A stretch of 44,451 nucleotides of DNA. It comes from a virus. The position numbers and the translations under genes are program-made. Each line of letters starts with the position of its first letter. The stretch's first letter is position 1. Shown here piece by piece: positions 18,212 to 26,925 of the stretch. The notes under the pieces are model-generated. The model did not search any database. It was given only the letters and a program-made list of their open reading frames with translations, and was not told the DNA's origin. The stretch lies in the IMG/VR virus record IMGVR_UViG_3300020419_001420, positions 1 to 44,451 of that record; one strand, 5' to 3'.

Positions 18212-19236
18212 AAAAATGTGTTTATCCACAAAACGTGTTGGTTATAGGAAACGACGGATATACAATCAGTTGTCCTTTGGAAAATACTAATATAAAATTA
18301 GAAAATCTTAACAAGACAGGTATATTAGGAGCGTGGAATAGCGAAAAGTATTATGATTTTAGAAATAATTTAAATTCTTATTTAGAAGATCCTGGAAAGA
18401 TATGTTGGCAATGCAATAAATTAGAAAAAGCAAATTCTATTAGTCTAAGAACTGAATTTCCTGTTTTAAGCAAAGAGCCTAAATTAAAAGGAATTCAATT
18501 TAAGTTGAGTAATAGATGCCAGCTAGTATGTGCTCATTGCGGTCCTTTATTGTCAAGTTCATGGGGGAAGTTCCTCGGTAAGAAAGATTATATTCAAGAG
18601 TACCAAATGGATGATAAAATAGTTGATGAACTATTAGATATTGTACCTTCATTAGATTTTATAAGATTTACAGGCGGTGAACCTTGGATGGATCCCATGC
18701 ATAAAAAACTTTTACGTAAGTTAGAAAAAATTGATAAAGGAAACTGTGAACTTAATTATATTACTAATGGTTTATCTAAGTTTGATTTCAATCTATGGAA
18801 AAGTTGGAAACGTGTGAAAATTATGTTAAGTGTTGACGGATATGGTAAAGCATATGAATGGTTTAGAAGAGGAGCTTCTTGGAATCAGCTAGTAGAAAGT
18901 TATGAAAAATTAAAAGCTATGCCAAATACAAGTATCACTATAAATTTTTCACTCACACCTTGGACAATAAATTATTTAAATGATGCAAAAGGTTTTTTCA
19001 AAGAAGATCCTATGATGGTAGTGCCAATAATGCATCCGTATTATTGTAGTTTATCTTCAATATCTAAAGAGGATTATGATAGATTAGGATTGACAAAATT
19101 TGAAAAATATGCTAATATAGTAGGTAGTGGCAAATCAAGTATAGACTCATTAAAAAAATGGGCGTTAAGTTGGGATAAAAAATGGAACACAGAAGGACAA
19201 GCACAAGAAGTACATCCATGGTTGAACAAAATATAA
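18196..19236 (+). CDS. radical SAM protein with N-terminal twitch-like domain, 346 aa
   Basis: Shortest of the N-twitch radical-SAM proteins. It has C8, C26 (YTISCPL), C70 and C73 (KICWQCNK), then the core C108, C112 and C115 (SNRCQLVCAHCGP) and the FIRFTGGEPWMDP block. The N-twitch lacks the usual CC pair (a single Cys at 26). The preferred ATG is 18196, which overlaps the methyltransferase gene by 16 bases; upstream in-frame codons belong to that gene. Substrate unknown. Confidence 0.8.
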   Translation: MLTEIKKCVYPQNVLVIGNDGYTISCPLENTNIKLENLNKTGILGAWNSEKYYDFRNNLNSYLEDPGKICWQCNKLEKANSISLRTEFPVLSKEPKLKGIQFKLSNRCQLVCAHCGPLLSSSWGKFLGKKDYIQEYQMDDKIVDELLDIVPSLDFIRFTGGEPWMDPMHKKLLRKLEKIDKGNCELNYITNGLSKFDFNLWKSWKRVKIMLSVDGYGKAYEWFRRGASWNQLVESYEKLKAMPNTSITINFSLTPWTINYLNDAKGFFKEDPMMVVPIMHPYYCSLSSISKEDYDRLGLTKFEKYANIVGSGKSSIDSLKKWALSWDKKWNTEGQAQEVHPWLNKI

Positions 19237-19826
19237 AAGTATATAAAGTAGATAAAAAATTACAGTCTAATGAAATATTAGAATTTTGTAAATTTGCAAA
19301 TTCGTTTGCAGACGACCCTGCTCATGTTAATATGTATCATAAGTATTGGCAAGACCATCCAGAAACTTTACCTTACTTAATTTACAATAGCGATAGATTT
19401 AAAGATAGTAACGGAGACTTTTTTGTTCTTAAATTAAATAGAAAAATTGTTGCTATATCAGGAGTGCAAAAATCTAGTTTTGACGACAATGTTGCTATGG
19501 CAGGTATTAGAAGTTGGATTGTTCCTAACCTCAGGGCTAAGATGTATATAGGACATTATCTGTTACCAGAGCACCTTGCATGGGCAAAAAGCAATGGATT
19601 GAAAACTGTACTACTATCTTTTAATAATTATAATAAACGTTTAATGAATTATTTTAAACGTACAGGAATGGGTGTTCCAAAAAAAAGAAATGAAACAAGA
19701 TTGTTTCATAATGGAGTTTTTGAAGTACCTTTTAGTGTAAACATACAGCATACAGAACAATGGGTACTATATCATAAAATAGACGAAACATATGAGCCTA
19801 ATTGGGAAAATATACGTTTTAAATAG
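19218..19826 (+). CDS. GNAT-type N-acetyltransferase-like protein, 202 aa
   Basis: Probable GNAT-fold acyltransferase. The pattern is FFVLKLNRKIVAISGVQ (strands 2-3, about residues 68-85), then SWIVPNLRAKMYIGHYLL (strand 4 and the acyl-CoA-binding turn, about 99-116), then the helix LAWAKSNGLKTVLLSFNNYNKRLMNYFKRTGM, which gives the typical Asn-rich strand 5 and end-of-fold element. The ATG at 19218 is chosen over an earlier in-frame one that would read through the end of the radical-SAM gene. It closes the first operon-like run; a 43-base gap with a late-promoter-like motif follows. Confidence 0.62.
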   Translation: MVEQNIKVYKVDKKLQSNEILEFCKFANSFADDPAHVNMYHKYWQDHPETLPYLIYNSDRFKDSNGDFFVLKLNRKIVAISGVQKSSFDDNVAMAGIRSWIVPNLRAKMYIGHYLLPEHLAWAKSNGLKTVLLSFNNYNKRLMNYFKRTGMGVPKKRNETRLFHNGVFEVPFSVNIQHTEQWVLYHKIDETYEPNWENIRFK

Positions 19827-19856
19827 CCAATCAATAAATTGAAGTATTACTGCCCA

Positions 19857-19864
19857 GATAAATA
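19857..19864 (+). promoter_or_regulatory. late-promoter-like GATAAATA
   Basis: GATAAATA matches the NATAAATA late-promoter form of marine T4-like phages. It sits in the 43-base gap before the first desaturase gene, 5 bases before its ATG, so any transcript from here would be almost leaderless. It may therefore serve mainly downstream genes, or be a chance match in AT-rich DNA. Confidence 0.35.
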
Positions 19865-19869
19865 TCTAT

Positions 19870-20631
19870 ATGCAGAAATACTTACAAAGTACAACAGATA
19901 CACTTAATTACATTCAATATTCAGCGATTGCAATAGCTATTGCTGGTATTTTTTTAGTGGATTTTACAATAGGAAACATAGCTTTAGCTGTGGCTTTTTT
20001 CTATGTGTTTAGCATTTTAGGCCTAAGTCTAACCTTACATAGATATTATTCACATAAGAATTTTAAATTTAAAAACGAATTACTTAGAAAAATCTTTACT
20101 GTGATAGCAATTTTGGCAGGAAGAGGTAGTCCTCTTGGTTGGGTTTATATCCACAGACTACATCACAGACATGCTGACACAGAAAACGATCCACACGGAC
20201 CAGAAACAATAGGATTTAGATTTTTTGGATTTAAACCTAATGATACTGGCGAAGAAAAAGCAAAAGTTTTCTTAATAAAGGATATGATGAATAAAGAACA
20301 TTTATTATATCATAATTATTATCTACTTTTCATAATAGGTTTTGCTGTGGTATTAGGTTTGATTAATTTTGAGTTTTTATACTTTATGTACATTATTCCT
20401 ATTTTAGGAATACAGTTCAGCCAGAATTGTTTTAATTATTTCGCACATAGATTTGGATATAGGAACCATCAAACAAAAGATGATAGTACAAATAACTTTG
20501 TGTTGTGGCCTTTTATACTTGGTGATGCATGGCACAACAATCATCACAATAATTTAGCAAAATTTACAACTAAAGAAAAATGGTGGGAATTTGATCCAGT
20601 AGTTGCTATAGCAGGGGTAATAAAAAAATGA
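19870..20631 (+). CDS. membrane fatty-acid desaturase (acyl-CoA/DesC type), 253 aa
   Basis: Integral-membrane diiron desaturase. The three histidine boxes are all present: HRYYSH (57-62), HRLHHRHAD (95-103) and HNNHH (222-226). Hydrophobic helices at about residues 16-36, 38-56, 128-148 and 150-170 fit the family topology. This family inserts a double bond into fatty-acyl chains using O2 and reduced electron carrier; no dedicated electron carrier lies next to it. The paralogue follows with an ATGA overlap. Together with the hydroxylase-family gene at 24135 it suggests lipid or lipid-linked chemistry. Function of the fold is secure; the substrate is not. Confidence 0.88.
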   Translation: MQKYLQSTTDTLNYIQYSAIAIAIAGIFLVDFTIGNIALAVAFFYVFSILGLSLTLHRYYSHKNFKFKNELLRKIFTVIAILAGRGSPLGWVYIHRLHHRHADTENDPHGPETIGFRFFGFKPNDTGEEKAKVFLIKDMMNKEHLLYHNYYLLFIIGFAVVLGLINFEFLYFMYIIPILGIQFSQNCFNYFAHRFGYRNHQTKDDSTNNFVLWPFILGDAWHNNHHNNLAKFTTKEKWWEFDPVVAIAGVIKK

Positions 20632-21401
20632 TTAAATATTTAAAAAGTAATACGCCGGTTGCACAAGGCATTATATTATTATCATTGTTAGGGACTGTTT
20701 ATGGCTATTACACTTATGGGTTGACATGGGGGACTTTTTTATTGCCTATATTAGGATACTTCCTATATGTAGGACTAGGAATAAGTGTTACTTTTCATAG
20801 ACAACTTACTCATAAATCTTACAAAACACATCCTTGGATAGTGAAGTTGGGTACACTATTAGGAACTTTAAGTAATACAGGTAGTAGCATAGTATGGGTG
20901 GCAATACATATGAATCATCATAGACATGCTGATACTGACAAAGACCCACATAGTCCAAAACACCAAGGTTTAAAAACTTTTGCACTTGAATATGATTTAG
21001 ATACCAGTAGAGTGAAATGGAAAATGAAACATCTTATAGGTGATCCTTTCCACATGTTTTTACACAAATATTATTTTGCAGTAATATTTGCATGGAGTTT
21101 AGTTTTATATCTTATAGGTGGATTATATTTAATGATTTTCCTACATTGGTTTCCTATGATAATTAGTGGTGCAATGAGTAATATAGTAAACTACGTAGGA
21201 CATAAACCTAACTGGTGGGGCGGATATAGAAGATATCCAACAAAAGATGACAGTATAAACAATTGGCTTTGGGCACTTCCTAGTTGGGGAGAAACACTAC
21301 ATAATAATCATCACAAAAGACCATACTCTTGGAGCCATGGTGAAAAGTGGTGGGAACTTGACGTTGGGGCATGGATAGTTAAGTTAATCAAGGTAGATTA
21401 A
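20628..21401 (+). CDS. membrane fatty-acid desaturase, paralogue, 257 aa
   Basis: Second diiron desaturase, paralogous to the gene before it. It has HRQLTH (57-62), HMNHHRHAD (94-102) and HNNHH (225-229), with hydrophobic segments near 12-30, 34-56 and 140-165. Both end in a conserved EKWWE motif. Two desaturases in tandem suggest two positions or two chain types. Its ATG overlaps the upstream TGA. A cobalamin-domain-type radical-SAM gene starts 6 bases after its stop. Confidence 0.88.
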   Translation: MIKYLKSNTPVAQGIILLSLLGTVYGYYTYGLTWGTFLLPILGYFLYVGLGISVTFHRQLTHKSYKTHPWIVKLGTLLGTLSNTGSSIVWVAIHMNHHRHADTDKDPHSPKHQGLKTFALEYDLDTSRVKWKMKHLIGDPFHMFLHKYYFAVIFAWSLVLYLIGGLYLMIFLHWFPMIISGAMSNIVNYVGHKPNWWGGYRRYPTKDDSINNWLWALPSWGETLHNNHHKRPYSWSHGEKWWELDVGAWIVKLIKVD

Positions 21402-21407
21402 ACTACA

Positions 21408-22979
21408 ATGGCACAGGTAATTATCTTTACCGGCACTTCTAGGACTAATCCTAAGATGTTTTATGACAAGGCAGATGCTACTTCCTTTGTCATGAATCGT
21501 CCACTAGGGGCATATCAAATCGCATCTATTTTACGGGATAACGGATATACGGTCCAAGTTATAGATAGATGGCACTGGATGATTAGAGAAAAAGGTGCAG
21601 AATTTTACACAGACGTCATAAAAAAATATATATCAAAAGATACTTTATGGATAGGTTGGAGCAATACCTTTTTTGAGGGCAAACCAGTCAAACTAGGAGA
21701 TACTTCAAATATAGGTTATATACAACCTGCCGCTGAAGCTGTAGGAATGAGAAATAGAGGTTTAGAAGCTTTTAAAAACTGGCGTAAACATATAAATCCA
21801 AATATTAAATTTGTTGTTGGTGGAGCAAAAACTTGGAGGTGGAGTCAACAGGATTTTAAATTTTTTGATTATTATGTTGAAGGCTATGCTGACGTAATGG
21901 CATTAGAACTAACAAATTATCTAGCAGGAAAAGGGCCAAAGCCTGTAACTGTAAAGACAGATGATGGTTCAGAAATACTAAATTATGATAGACGTGGAGA
22001 TAAGTTTAAATTTGTAAACCACAAACATAATTGGCATCAATCAGATCACATAGAACCAGATGAAGCGTTACCAATTGAAATTTCTCGAGGTTGCATATTC
22101 AGATGTGCATATTGTAGCTTTCCTTTGAATGGAAAAAAGAAACTAGACTTTATTAGAGATCCCGAACCATTGAAAGAAGAATTTATACAAAATTATGAAA
22201 AATATGGAGTAACAAAATATTATTATAGTGACGACACTCATAATGATAGTGTTGAAAAATTGGAATATTTATATAATGAGGTTTACAGTAAATTACCTTT
22301 TAAGATACAATTTGCTACCTATTTGAGGTTAGATCTTTTGGCCGCACATCCACACACTATTCCTTTACTTAAAGAAAGCGGGTTGGTTGGAACATTCTTT
22401 GGAATCGAAAGTTTCAATAACAAAGCAAATAAAACTGTTGGTAAAGGAGCAACAGAAGAACGTATCTATGAAAACTTATGGAAATGTAAAGAAGTTTGGA
22501 AGGATCAAGTTCATATACATTCTGGATTAATTTTTGGATTGCCAAATGATTCTGAAGAAACTATTAGAGATTGGTGTGCTAGAGCTATAGAAAAGGATTC
22601 ACCTATAGACTGGTCAATGATCACTGAATTGCATTTGTTTCCAAATTTCAAAAAGGATGCACATTGGTTAAACAGAATGGAAATGGATCCTGAATCTTTT
22701 GGCTACAAATTTGAAGCTGATGGAGTAAATTGGACTAACAACATGGGATTAACAAAAGCAAGGGCACAGGAATTATCTGCAGAGTTTAAAGAAATTATGT
22801 TTAAGAATAAAAAAGGTGATAGGGTACATCCTAAAAGCTGGTTTAGTTTTGCACATGCATCTAATTTAAAAATGGATACAGAAGAATTTTTAAAAACACA
22901 TCCTTTAAAAGTTTTAGAAAAAAGAGATAAAATTTTAAATGATTATTTTTTGAAATTGAAGAATGGAGATCCACAATGA
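21408..22979 (+). CDS. B12-binding-domain-type radical SAM protein, 523 aa
   Basis: Large radical-SAM protein of the cobalamin-domain class. An N-terminal Rossmann-like domain (about 1-170: RPLGAYQIASILRDNGYTVQVID, IKFVVGGAKTW, YVEGYADVMALEL) precedes the core C229, C233, C236 (ISRGCIFRCAYCSFP). Elp3-like elements follow (YYYSDDTHND, FFGIESFNNKANKTVGKG, HSGLIFGLPNDSEET). I see no canonical DxHxxG cobalamin-ligand motif, so cobalamin may be bound base-off or not at all. The class includes methylases and ring-forming enzymes acting on unactivated carbons, including lipids. It lies between the desaturases and two oxygenase-like genes. Confidence 0.8.
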   Translation: MAQVIIFTGTSRTNPKMFYDKADATSFVMNRPLGAYQIASILRDNGYTVQVIDRWHWMIREKGAEFYTDVIKKYISKDTLWIGWSNTFFEGKPVKLGDTSNIGYIQPAAEAVGMRNRGLEAFKNWRKHINPNIKFVVGGAKTWRWSQQDFKFFDYYVEGYADVMALELTNYLAGKGPKPVTVKTDDGSEILNYDRRGDKFKFVNHKHNWHQSDHIEPDEALPIEISRGCIFRCAYCSFPLNGKKKLDFIRDPEPLKEEFIQNYEKYGVTKYYYSDDTHNDSVEKLEYLYNEVYSKLPFKIQFATYLRLDLLAAHPHTIPLLKESGLVGTFFGIESFNNKANKTVGKGATEERIYENLWKCKEVWKDQVHIHSGLIFGLPNDSEETIRDWCARAIEKDSPIDWSMITELHLFPNFKKDAHWLNRMEMDPESFGYKFEADGVNWTNNMGLTKARAQELSAEFKEIMFKNKKGDRVHPKSWFSFAHASNLKMDTEEFLKTHPLKVLEKRDKILNDYFLKLKNGDPQ

Positions 22980-23524
22980 CAGAGTATGTAGAATTTATAA
23001 AAGTTCCAAATATTGTTAAAATACGGAAAGAACTATTTGCATACAGCAAGTGTTTTGAAGTTGGCAATGATACAACTGGTATAAATTTTAATTTACGACA
23101 AGCATCTTATAAATTACCTAATTTAGAAAAATGGTTGCAAAATTTTAAAATATATCCTACTGTGGCTAAATTTTACTTTATGCCGCCTAAGTGTGAATTA
23201 AAACCACATGCTGACGGAACAAGTAAGGCTCCAATGTTGTGGGGAATAAATATTCCGGTATCAAACTATAAAGACTCTGATACTTACTTTTACACATGTG
23301 AAGATAGTAACATAGAAAATATTTTCAGATGGAAAGTAAAAAAAGGTTTTAGAAAACCTATTGATGCAAGTAAATTAAAATTAGCCAACACATATACTAT
23401 TGACAAACCATGCATTATAAATACTAATATTATGCATTCTGCCACTAATCATAGTAACGACACAAGAATAATGTTACTTTTAAGATGGCCTCTAGATATA
23501 AAAAGTTATGAGGATATTACATGA
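22976..23524 (+). CDS. 2OG/Fe(II)-oxygenase-like protein, 182 aa
   Basis: Compact dioxygenase-like protein with a clean triad: H78-x-D80 (ELKPHADGTSKAPMLWGINIPV), H154 (CIINTNIMHSATNHSND) and R164, the likely 2OG-carboxylate ligand, on a RIMLLLRW strand. It overlaps its neighbours by ATGA at both ends. A related protein follows immediately, making a tandem pair. The substrate is unknown; neighbours favour a lipid or lipid-linked one. Confidence 0.66.
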   Translation: MTEYVEFIKVPNIVKIRKELFAYSKCFEVGNDTTGINFNLRQASYKLPNLEKWLQNFKIYPTVAKFYFMPPKCELKPHADGTSKAPMLWGINIPVSNYKDSDTYFYTCEDSNIENIFRWKVKKGFRKPIDASKLKLANTYTIDKPCIINTNIMHSATNHSNDTRIMLLLRWPLDIKSYEDIT

Positions 23525-24147
23525 ATTTTACTTTTTGTGCATTTGATTTAGGTATTACAAAAAAAGAAAAAGAAGAGATGTTGGCAGAAATTCTTAATTG
23601 TCCTGATAACTTTTGGTATTACGATAAATTTAGAGGATGTAAAATGTTACCTGTTTTTAATGGTGGTGATATCTTAAATAATACTTCTAAAGGCAGATTG
23701 AATTTTACTGTTGCAGGACTTAAATGCAAAACACTTAAAGATGTGTTAACGGAAAAAGTTTTTCCTTTAATGAACCCTATAGGTAGAGTAACTATTTTAA
23801 AAACAGATAAGAACACATCTCTAAATACACATTTAGATTGTAAAGAGTCGGAGATAGGATCACTGCAACATAAGTTTAGAATTGCACTCAAAGGACAAAT
23901 AGACACATTGTATTTTTTAGATAGAGAACTACAAAAAGTTTATATTCCTAAGAAATATGACACATACGTTCTAGACGGCGGACATCCTCATTCTTTAGAT
24001 CCAGGTAATGAAGAAAAAGTTACAATTTGTGTAGGAGCACCTTGGAAAGGATCTCCAACCAAACAATATAAAAGTATTTTACAAAATAGCTTACATACTA
24101 TGACAGTTACAAGACCAGAGAATATTAAAGAAGAATGGAAAAATTAA
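23521..24147 (+). CDS. 2OG/Fe(II)-oxygenase-like protein, 208 aa
   Basis: Second dioxygenase-like protein of the tandem. H104-x-D106 (TSLNTHLDCKES), a HKFRIALKG strand, distal His 155 or 157 (YVLDGGHPHSLDPGNEEK) and K166 or a nearby basic residue before VTICVGAPW fit the fold. Similarity to the preceding protein is only in the motif layout, not in detail. It ends at the TAATG that could also start the following membrane gene. Confidence 0.6.
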   Translation: MNFTFCAFDLGITKKEKEEMLAEILNCPDNFWYYDKFRGCKMLPVFNGGDILNNTSKGRLNFTVAGLKCKTLKDVLTEKVFPLMNPIGRVTILKTDKNTSLNTHLDCKESEIGSLQHKFRIALKGQIDTLYFLDRELQKVYIPKKYDTYVLDGGHPHSLDPGNEEKVTICVGAPWKGSPTKQYKSILQNSLHTMTVTRPENIKEEWKN

Positions 24148-24584
24148 TGCTTGAATACGTGGCTATATTTTTTGGTTGGACATTTATACTGTACTGGTGT
24201 CACAGGCTTTGTCATTATATTCCTTATCTAAAAGAAGTACATTGGCATCATCATAGATACGTAACTGGACAACAGCCTAAATGGATGTGGCAAAATATAT
24301 TTTTATTCAGTGATGATTGGATGAGTACACTTGACATAATCATTACAGAAATTATTCCTACACTTATATTCTGTTATTTTACTGGACATTGGTGGATATG
24401 CGGTGTATATTATATATGGACTGCTTTTATACAAGAATGGGTAGAACATAATCCTAAATTTGATATATTACCATTTAGTGCAGGAAAAACTCATCTAGTG
24501 CATCATAAAGATTGGAGATCAAATTATTCCTTATTTTTTCCTATTTGGGATATAGTTTTTAACACATACAGGAAAGCTAAATGA
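24135..24584 (+). CDS. sterol-desaturase/fatty-acid-hydroxylase family membrane protein, 149 aa
   Basis: Small diiron membrane oxygenase of the fatty-acid-hydroxylase family: HRLCH (23-27), HWHHH (36-40), VEHNP and HLVHHKDW (120-127), plus the C-terminal PIWDIVFNTY end characteristic of the family. Hydrophobic stretches are near 6-22 and 67-95. It hydroxylates or desaturates a lipid in members of known function. Two starts are possible: ATG 24135, or ATG 24147 (residue 5), which overlaps the upstream TAA by one base; translation coupling favours the latter. At 149 residues it is short for the family but keeps all the His boxes. Confidence 0.8.
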   Translation: MEKLMLEYVAIFFGWTFILYWCHRLCHYIPYLKEVHWHHHRYVTGQQPKWMWQNIFLFSDDWMSTLDIIITEIIPTLIFCYFTGHWWICGVYYIWTAFIQEWVEHNPKFDILPFSAGKTHLVHHKDWRSNYSLFFPIWDIVFNTYRKAK

Positions 24585-25519
24585 AATACTTCTCAGAAAA
24601 CAATTGGAGCAGTTGGAAATATGACGAGGGTCCTTTATTTGCTAGATCAAAAACTGCTGAAGAAAAACTTATTCCAGTATATAAAAAATTAACCAGACCT
24701 GTACTGTCTCTGAACCAAGAAGCAGTATTGGCCGCAAAAAGCACTAAAGATCATTTTCCAGATCAAAAGTTTAATGTTTTTTTAAGTGGTGGATTAGATA
24801 GTGAGTTAATGCTCAAGTCATTTCTTGATATAGGAGAAAAGCCTAAAGTGTTTATTGTTAGATACGAAAATGACATTAACTTATATGATGTTAGTTTAGC
24901 TGTTACTATTTGCTCGATGTATCAATTAAATTATAAAATTATTGATATGAATCTCAAAAAGTTTTTTGAAAATGATGCAGAAAAGGTAGCCGAAGATGCA
25001 CAATGCGATAGACCTAGAATGTTAGCTTCAATGACCTTTGCAGATCACGTAGATGGATTAAGTTTTCTAAGCATGGGTGACATGTATTGGGAACGCCCAC
25101 ATGATGACTATACACAAAAGGCAGAATGGAAAGCAATAGAACTAGAGAGTGATTTTGCCGCAGATCGATATAACATACTTCATAATAGAGAGTGTGTACA
25201 CTTATGGGCTAGATGGACGCCTGGAATGATGTTAGCACATACAAAATGGGAATGGTTTCATAGACTTATTAATGATAAAATATTTGGTAAATTAGGAAAT
25301 AGTTCTAGTAAGTTACAGGGTTGGCAAGAAGAATTTCCCAATGTAATACCAAGAGAAAAACTCCATGGATTTGAAAAAGTCGACCCGTTAATTAATGAGT
25401 TTGAAAAATTCCTTAACAATAAATTTAATGGATTGCCTTACAGAAGGCAGTATGAAATGTCCTTAGATGAATTATATGTTATGGTGACTGGACAGGATTA
25501 CGTTGCCAATAACGTTTAG
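24581..25519 (+). CDS. PP-loop ATPase (asparagine-synthase-like), 312 aa
   Basis: ATP-pyrophosphatase-fold protein. The PP-loop is FLSGGLDSE (SGGLDS at 69-74), which binds ATP to adenylate a substrate carbonyl or hydroxyl. This is the chemistry of asparagine synthetase C-domains, sugar amidotransferases and tRNA thiolases. No glutaminase domain is attached, so ammonia or another nucleophile must come from elsewhere. The ATG overlaps the upstream TGA. The 3' end overlaps the convergent minus-strand PP-loop gene by 41 bases. Role in the island: activation of an acid or sugar intermediate (inferred). Confidence 0.7.
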   Translation: MKYFSENNWSSWKYDEGPLFARSKTAEEKLIPVYKKLTRPVLSLNQEAVLAAKSTKDHFPDQKFNVFLSGGLDSELMLKSFLDIGEKPKVFIVRYENDINLYDVSLAVTICSMYQLNYKIIDMNLKKFFENDAEKVAEDAQCDRPRMLASMTFADHVDGLSFLSMGDMYWERPHDDYTQKAEWKAIELESDFAADRYNILHNRECVHLWARWTPGMMLAHTKWEWFHRLINDKIFGKLGNSSSKLQGWQEEFPNVIPREKLHGFEKVDPLINEFEKFLNNKFNGLPYRRQYEMSLDELYVMVTGQDYVANNV

Positions 25520-26387
25520 TTTCCTTACCATTTTCTAAGAATCTGATTGTATCTTCAACATTAAGGAATATTTGATTTTCTCTATATCTATGTTCCATGC
25601 CGTTAATTATAAAATCTATTTTTTCACACCCTTGATATTTTGGAAAGTAAATTAGGTCATTCTTCCAATTCTTTCCATAGAATATTGGTTTGATAAAAAG
25701 GTCCCAGTAATTAATTACACTGATAGGTTCTTCACCCAAAAAAGACAAACCTTCAATAGCATAATATTCCCAGGAATAGCACATAGAGGTCAGTATATTG
25801 TCCTTTAGAATGCTGAGTAGTATATGTTCATCTTTCTCGAAAGCCACCACTGTACGGGCTTTATTTCGCTGTTTATAGGCCCTTAAACGGGCATACTCAA
25901 CACTATTAGCTGTTTCTAATATGTAGTGTTTTCCCTCGTGTACATACGGATCAGGACCATTAAATCCTTCAACCAAAGTATATTTTTTTGGAAGTTTTTC
26001 TAAGAAAATGGAATGTAAAATTTGATTAGGAGGAATCTGTAAGCGTTCAGATTCACTTAAAATTTTATCTTTTTCCCTGTACGGATCAATCTCTATTTTT
26101 ATTAGATCCATATTGTGTTTCTCTACACATTTCTTTACGTTTTCATATTCGTTATCGTTATATGTAGGCATGTGTAAAAATGCACAAGGAATATCAATAC
26201 CTGAGTCTTTGAAAGCAAGATATGTAGCCTGGCTATCTATGCCTCCGCTGAAACTTAATATTAAATTTTTGTAGTGATTGTTTATAAAAGAAGCACGTTC
26301 GGAAAACTCTTGTCTAACAGAGCCTACCGAACGTGAACAAGGTTTTAAGTCTATATAGAATTTATTGTCAATAAATCCATAAGACAT
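25479..26387 (-). CDS. PP-loop ATPase, 302 aa
   Basis: Second PP-loop protein, on the opposite strand. The motif is LILSFSGGIDSQ (SGGIDS at 47-52), and the N terminus YGFIDNKFYIDLKPCSRSVG is a beta-rich extension. Later blocks (YYAIEGLSFLGEEP) differ from the other PP-loop proteins, so this is not a recent duplicate. ATG at 26387 is preferred, 4 bases after the stop of the DUF2061 gene. A GTG at 26417 would extend it by 10 residues into that gene. It is the last gene of a three-gene minus-strand operon. Confidence 0.66.
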   Translation of the reverse strand: MSYGFIDNKFYIDLKPCSRSVGSVRQEFSERASFINNHYKNLILSFSGGIDSQATYLAFKDSGIDIPCAFLHMPTYNDNEYENVKKCVEKHNMDLIKIEIDPYREKDKILSESERLQIPPNQILHSIFLEKLPKKYTLVEGFNGPDPYVHEGKHYILETANSVEYARLRAYKQRNKARTVVAFEKDEHILLSILKDNILTSMCYSWEYYAIEGLSFLGEEPISVINYWDLFIKPIFYGKNWKNDLIYFPKYQGCEKIDFIINGMEHRYRENQIFLNVEDTIRFLENGKETKRYWQRNPVQSP

Positions 26388-26391
26388 ATCA

Positions 26392-26895
26392 TTATGCAGT
26401 AGCTTTCTTTCTACCACGCTTTGGCTTATCGTTCAACGATGGATCAATAGCCGCATTAAGCATTGCTTTTGCCCATGGTACAATATTCCAAATACGTTCG
26501 TGTGCGTAGTACAAGAACATGTTTACTGCTGTTGCCAGTCCTGCAAAGATTGTAGCGGCACCCCAACTACCTGTTACGATGAATGGAATGAAGAAGTTAC
26601 TTGACGTAATGACTACTCTCCAAGTGATCATCTTTAACGCTGATCTTGGTTCACGATCATCGAAAGCTCTATCTTCATTTTCCTTTCGTAAGGCATTGAA
26701 ATAGTTCCAAGCTCGTTCATGTAGCCAATATAACGTACTGTTTATTACAGTCGCCCACCCGGCGATTTTTAGTCCAACAAGTAAACTACCTGTTGCAAGA
26801 AAACCATTGACTATATGAGAGATAGTTAATAGCACTCGCCACGACACCATCTTTGCAATAGTACGCGGATGCTTTTCTGTAAATTTTCCGAACAT
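26392..26895 (-). CDS. tandem DUF2061 membrane protein, 167 aa
   Basis: Predicted inner-membrane protein made of two DUF2061 units (about residues 9-64 and 86-137). Each has the family pattern: a RTIAKMVSWR or SALKMITWR start, two hydrophobic helices, then NxxLYWxHERxWN. The C terminus is basic (KPKRGRKKA), probably cytoplasmic. The function of DUF2061 is unknown. It has the strongest ribosome site in the island (AAAGGAG, 7 bases before the ATG) and lies between two PP-loop genes. It may anchor the neighbouring enzymes to the membrane, but this is only a guess from position. Confidence 0.85.
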   Translation of the reverse strand: MFGKFTEKHPRTIAKMVSWRVLLTISHIVNGFLATGSLLVGLKIAGWATVINSTLYWLHERAWNYFNALRKENEDRAFDDREPRSALKMITWRVVITSSNFFIPFIVTGSWGAATIFAGLATAVNMFLYYAHERIWNIVPWAKAMLNAAIDPSLNDKPKRGRKKATA

Positions 26896-26925
26896 TAATT
26901 CATCTCCTTTAGTTAACTATGTATA

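Noticed and set aside
26910-26919. Perfect 10-base palindrome TAGTTAACTA before the DUF2061 gene as an operator
   Set aside because: Short AT-rich palindromes are expected by chance here, and it was not seen again in the window.
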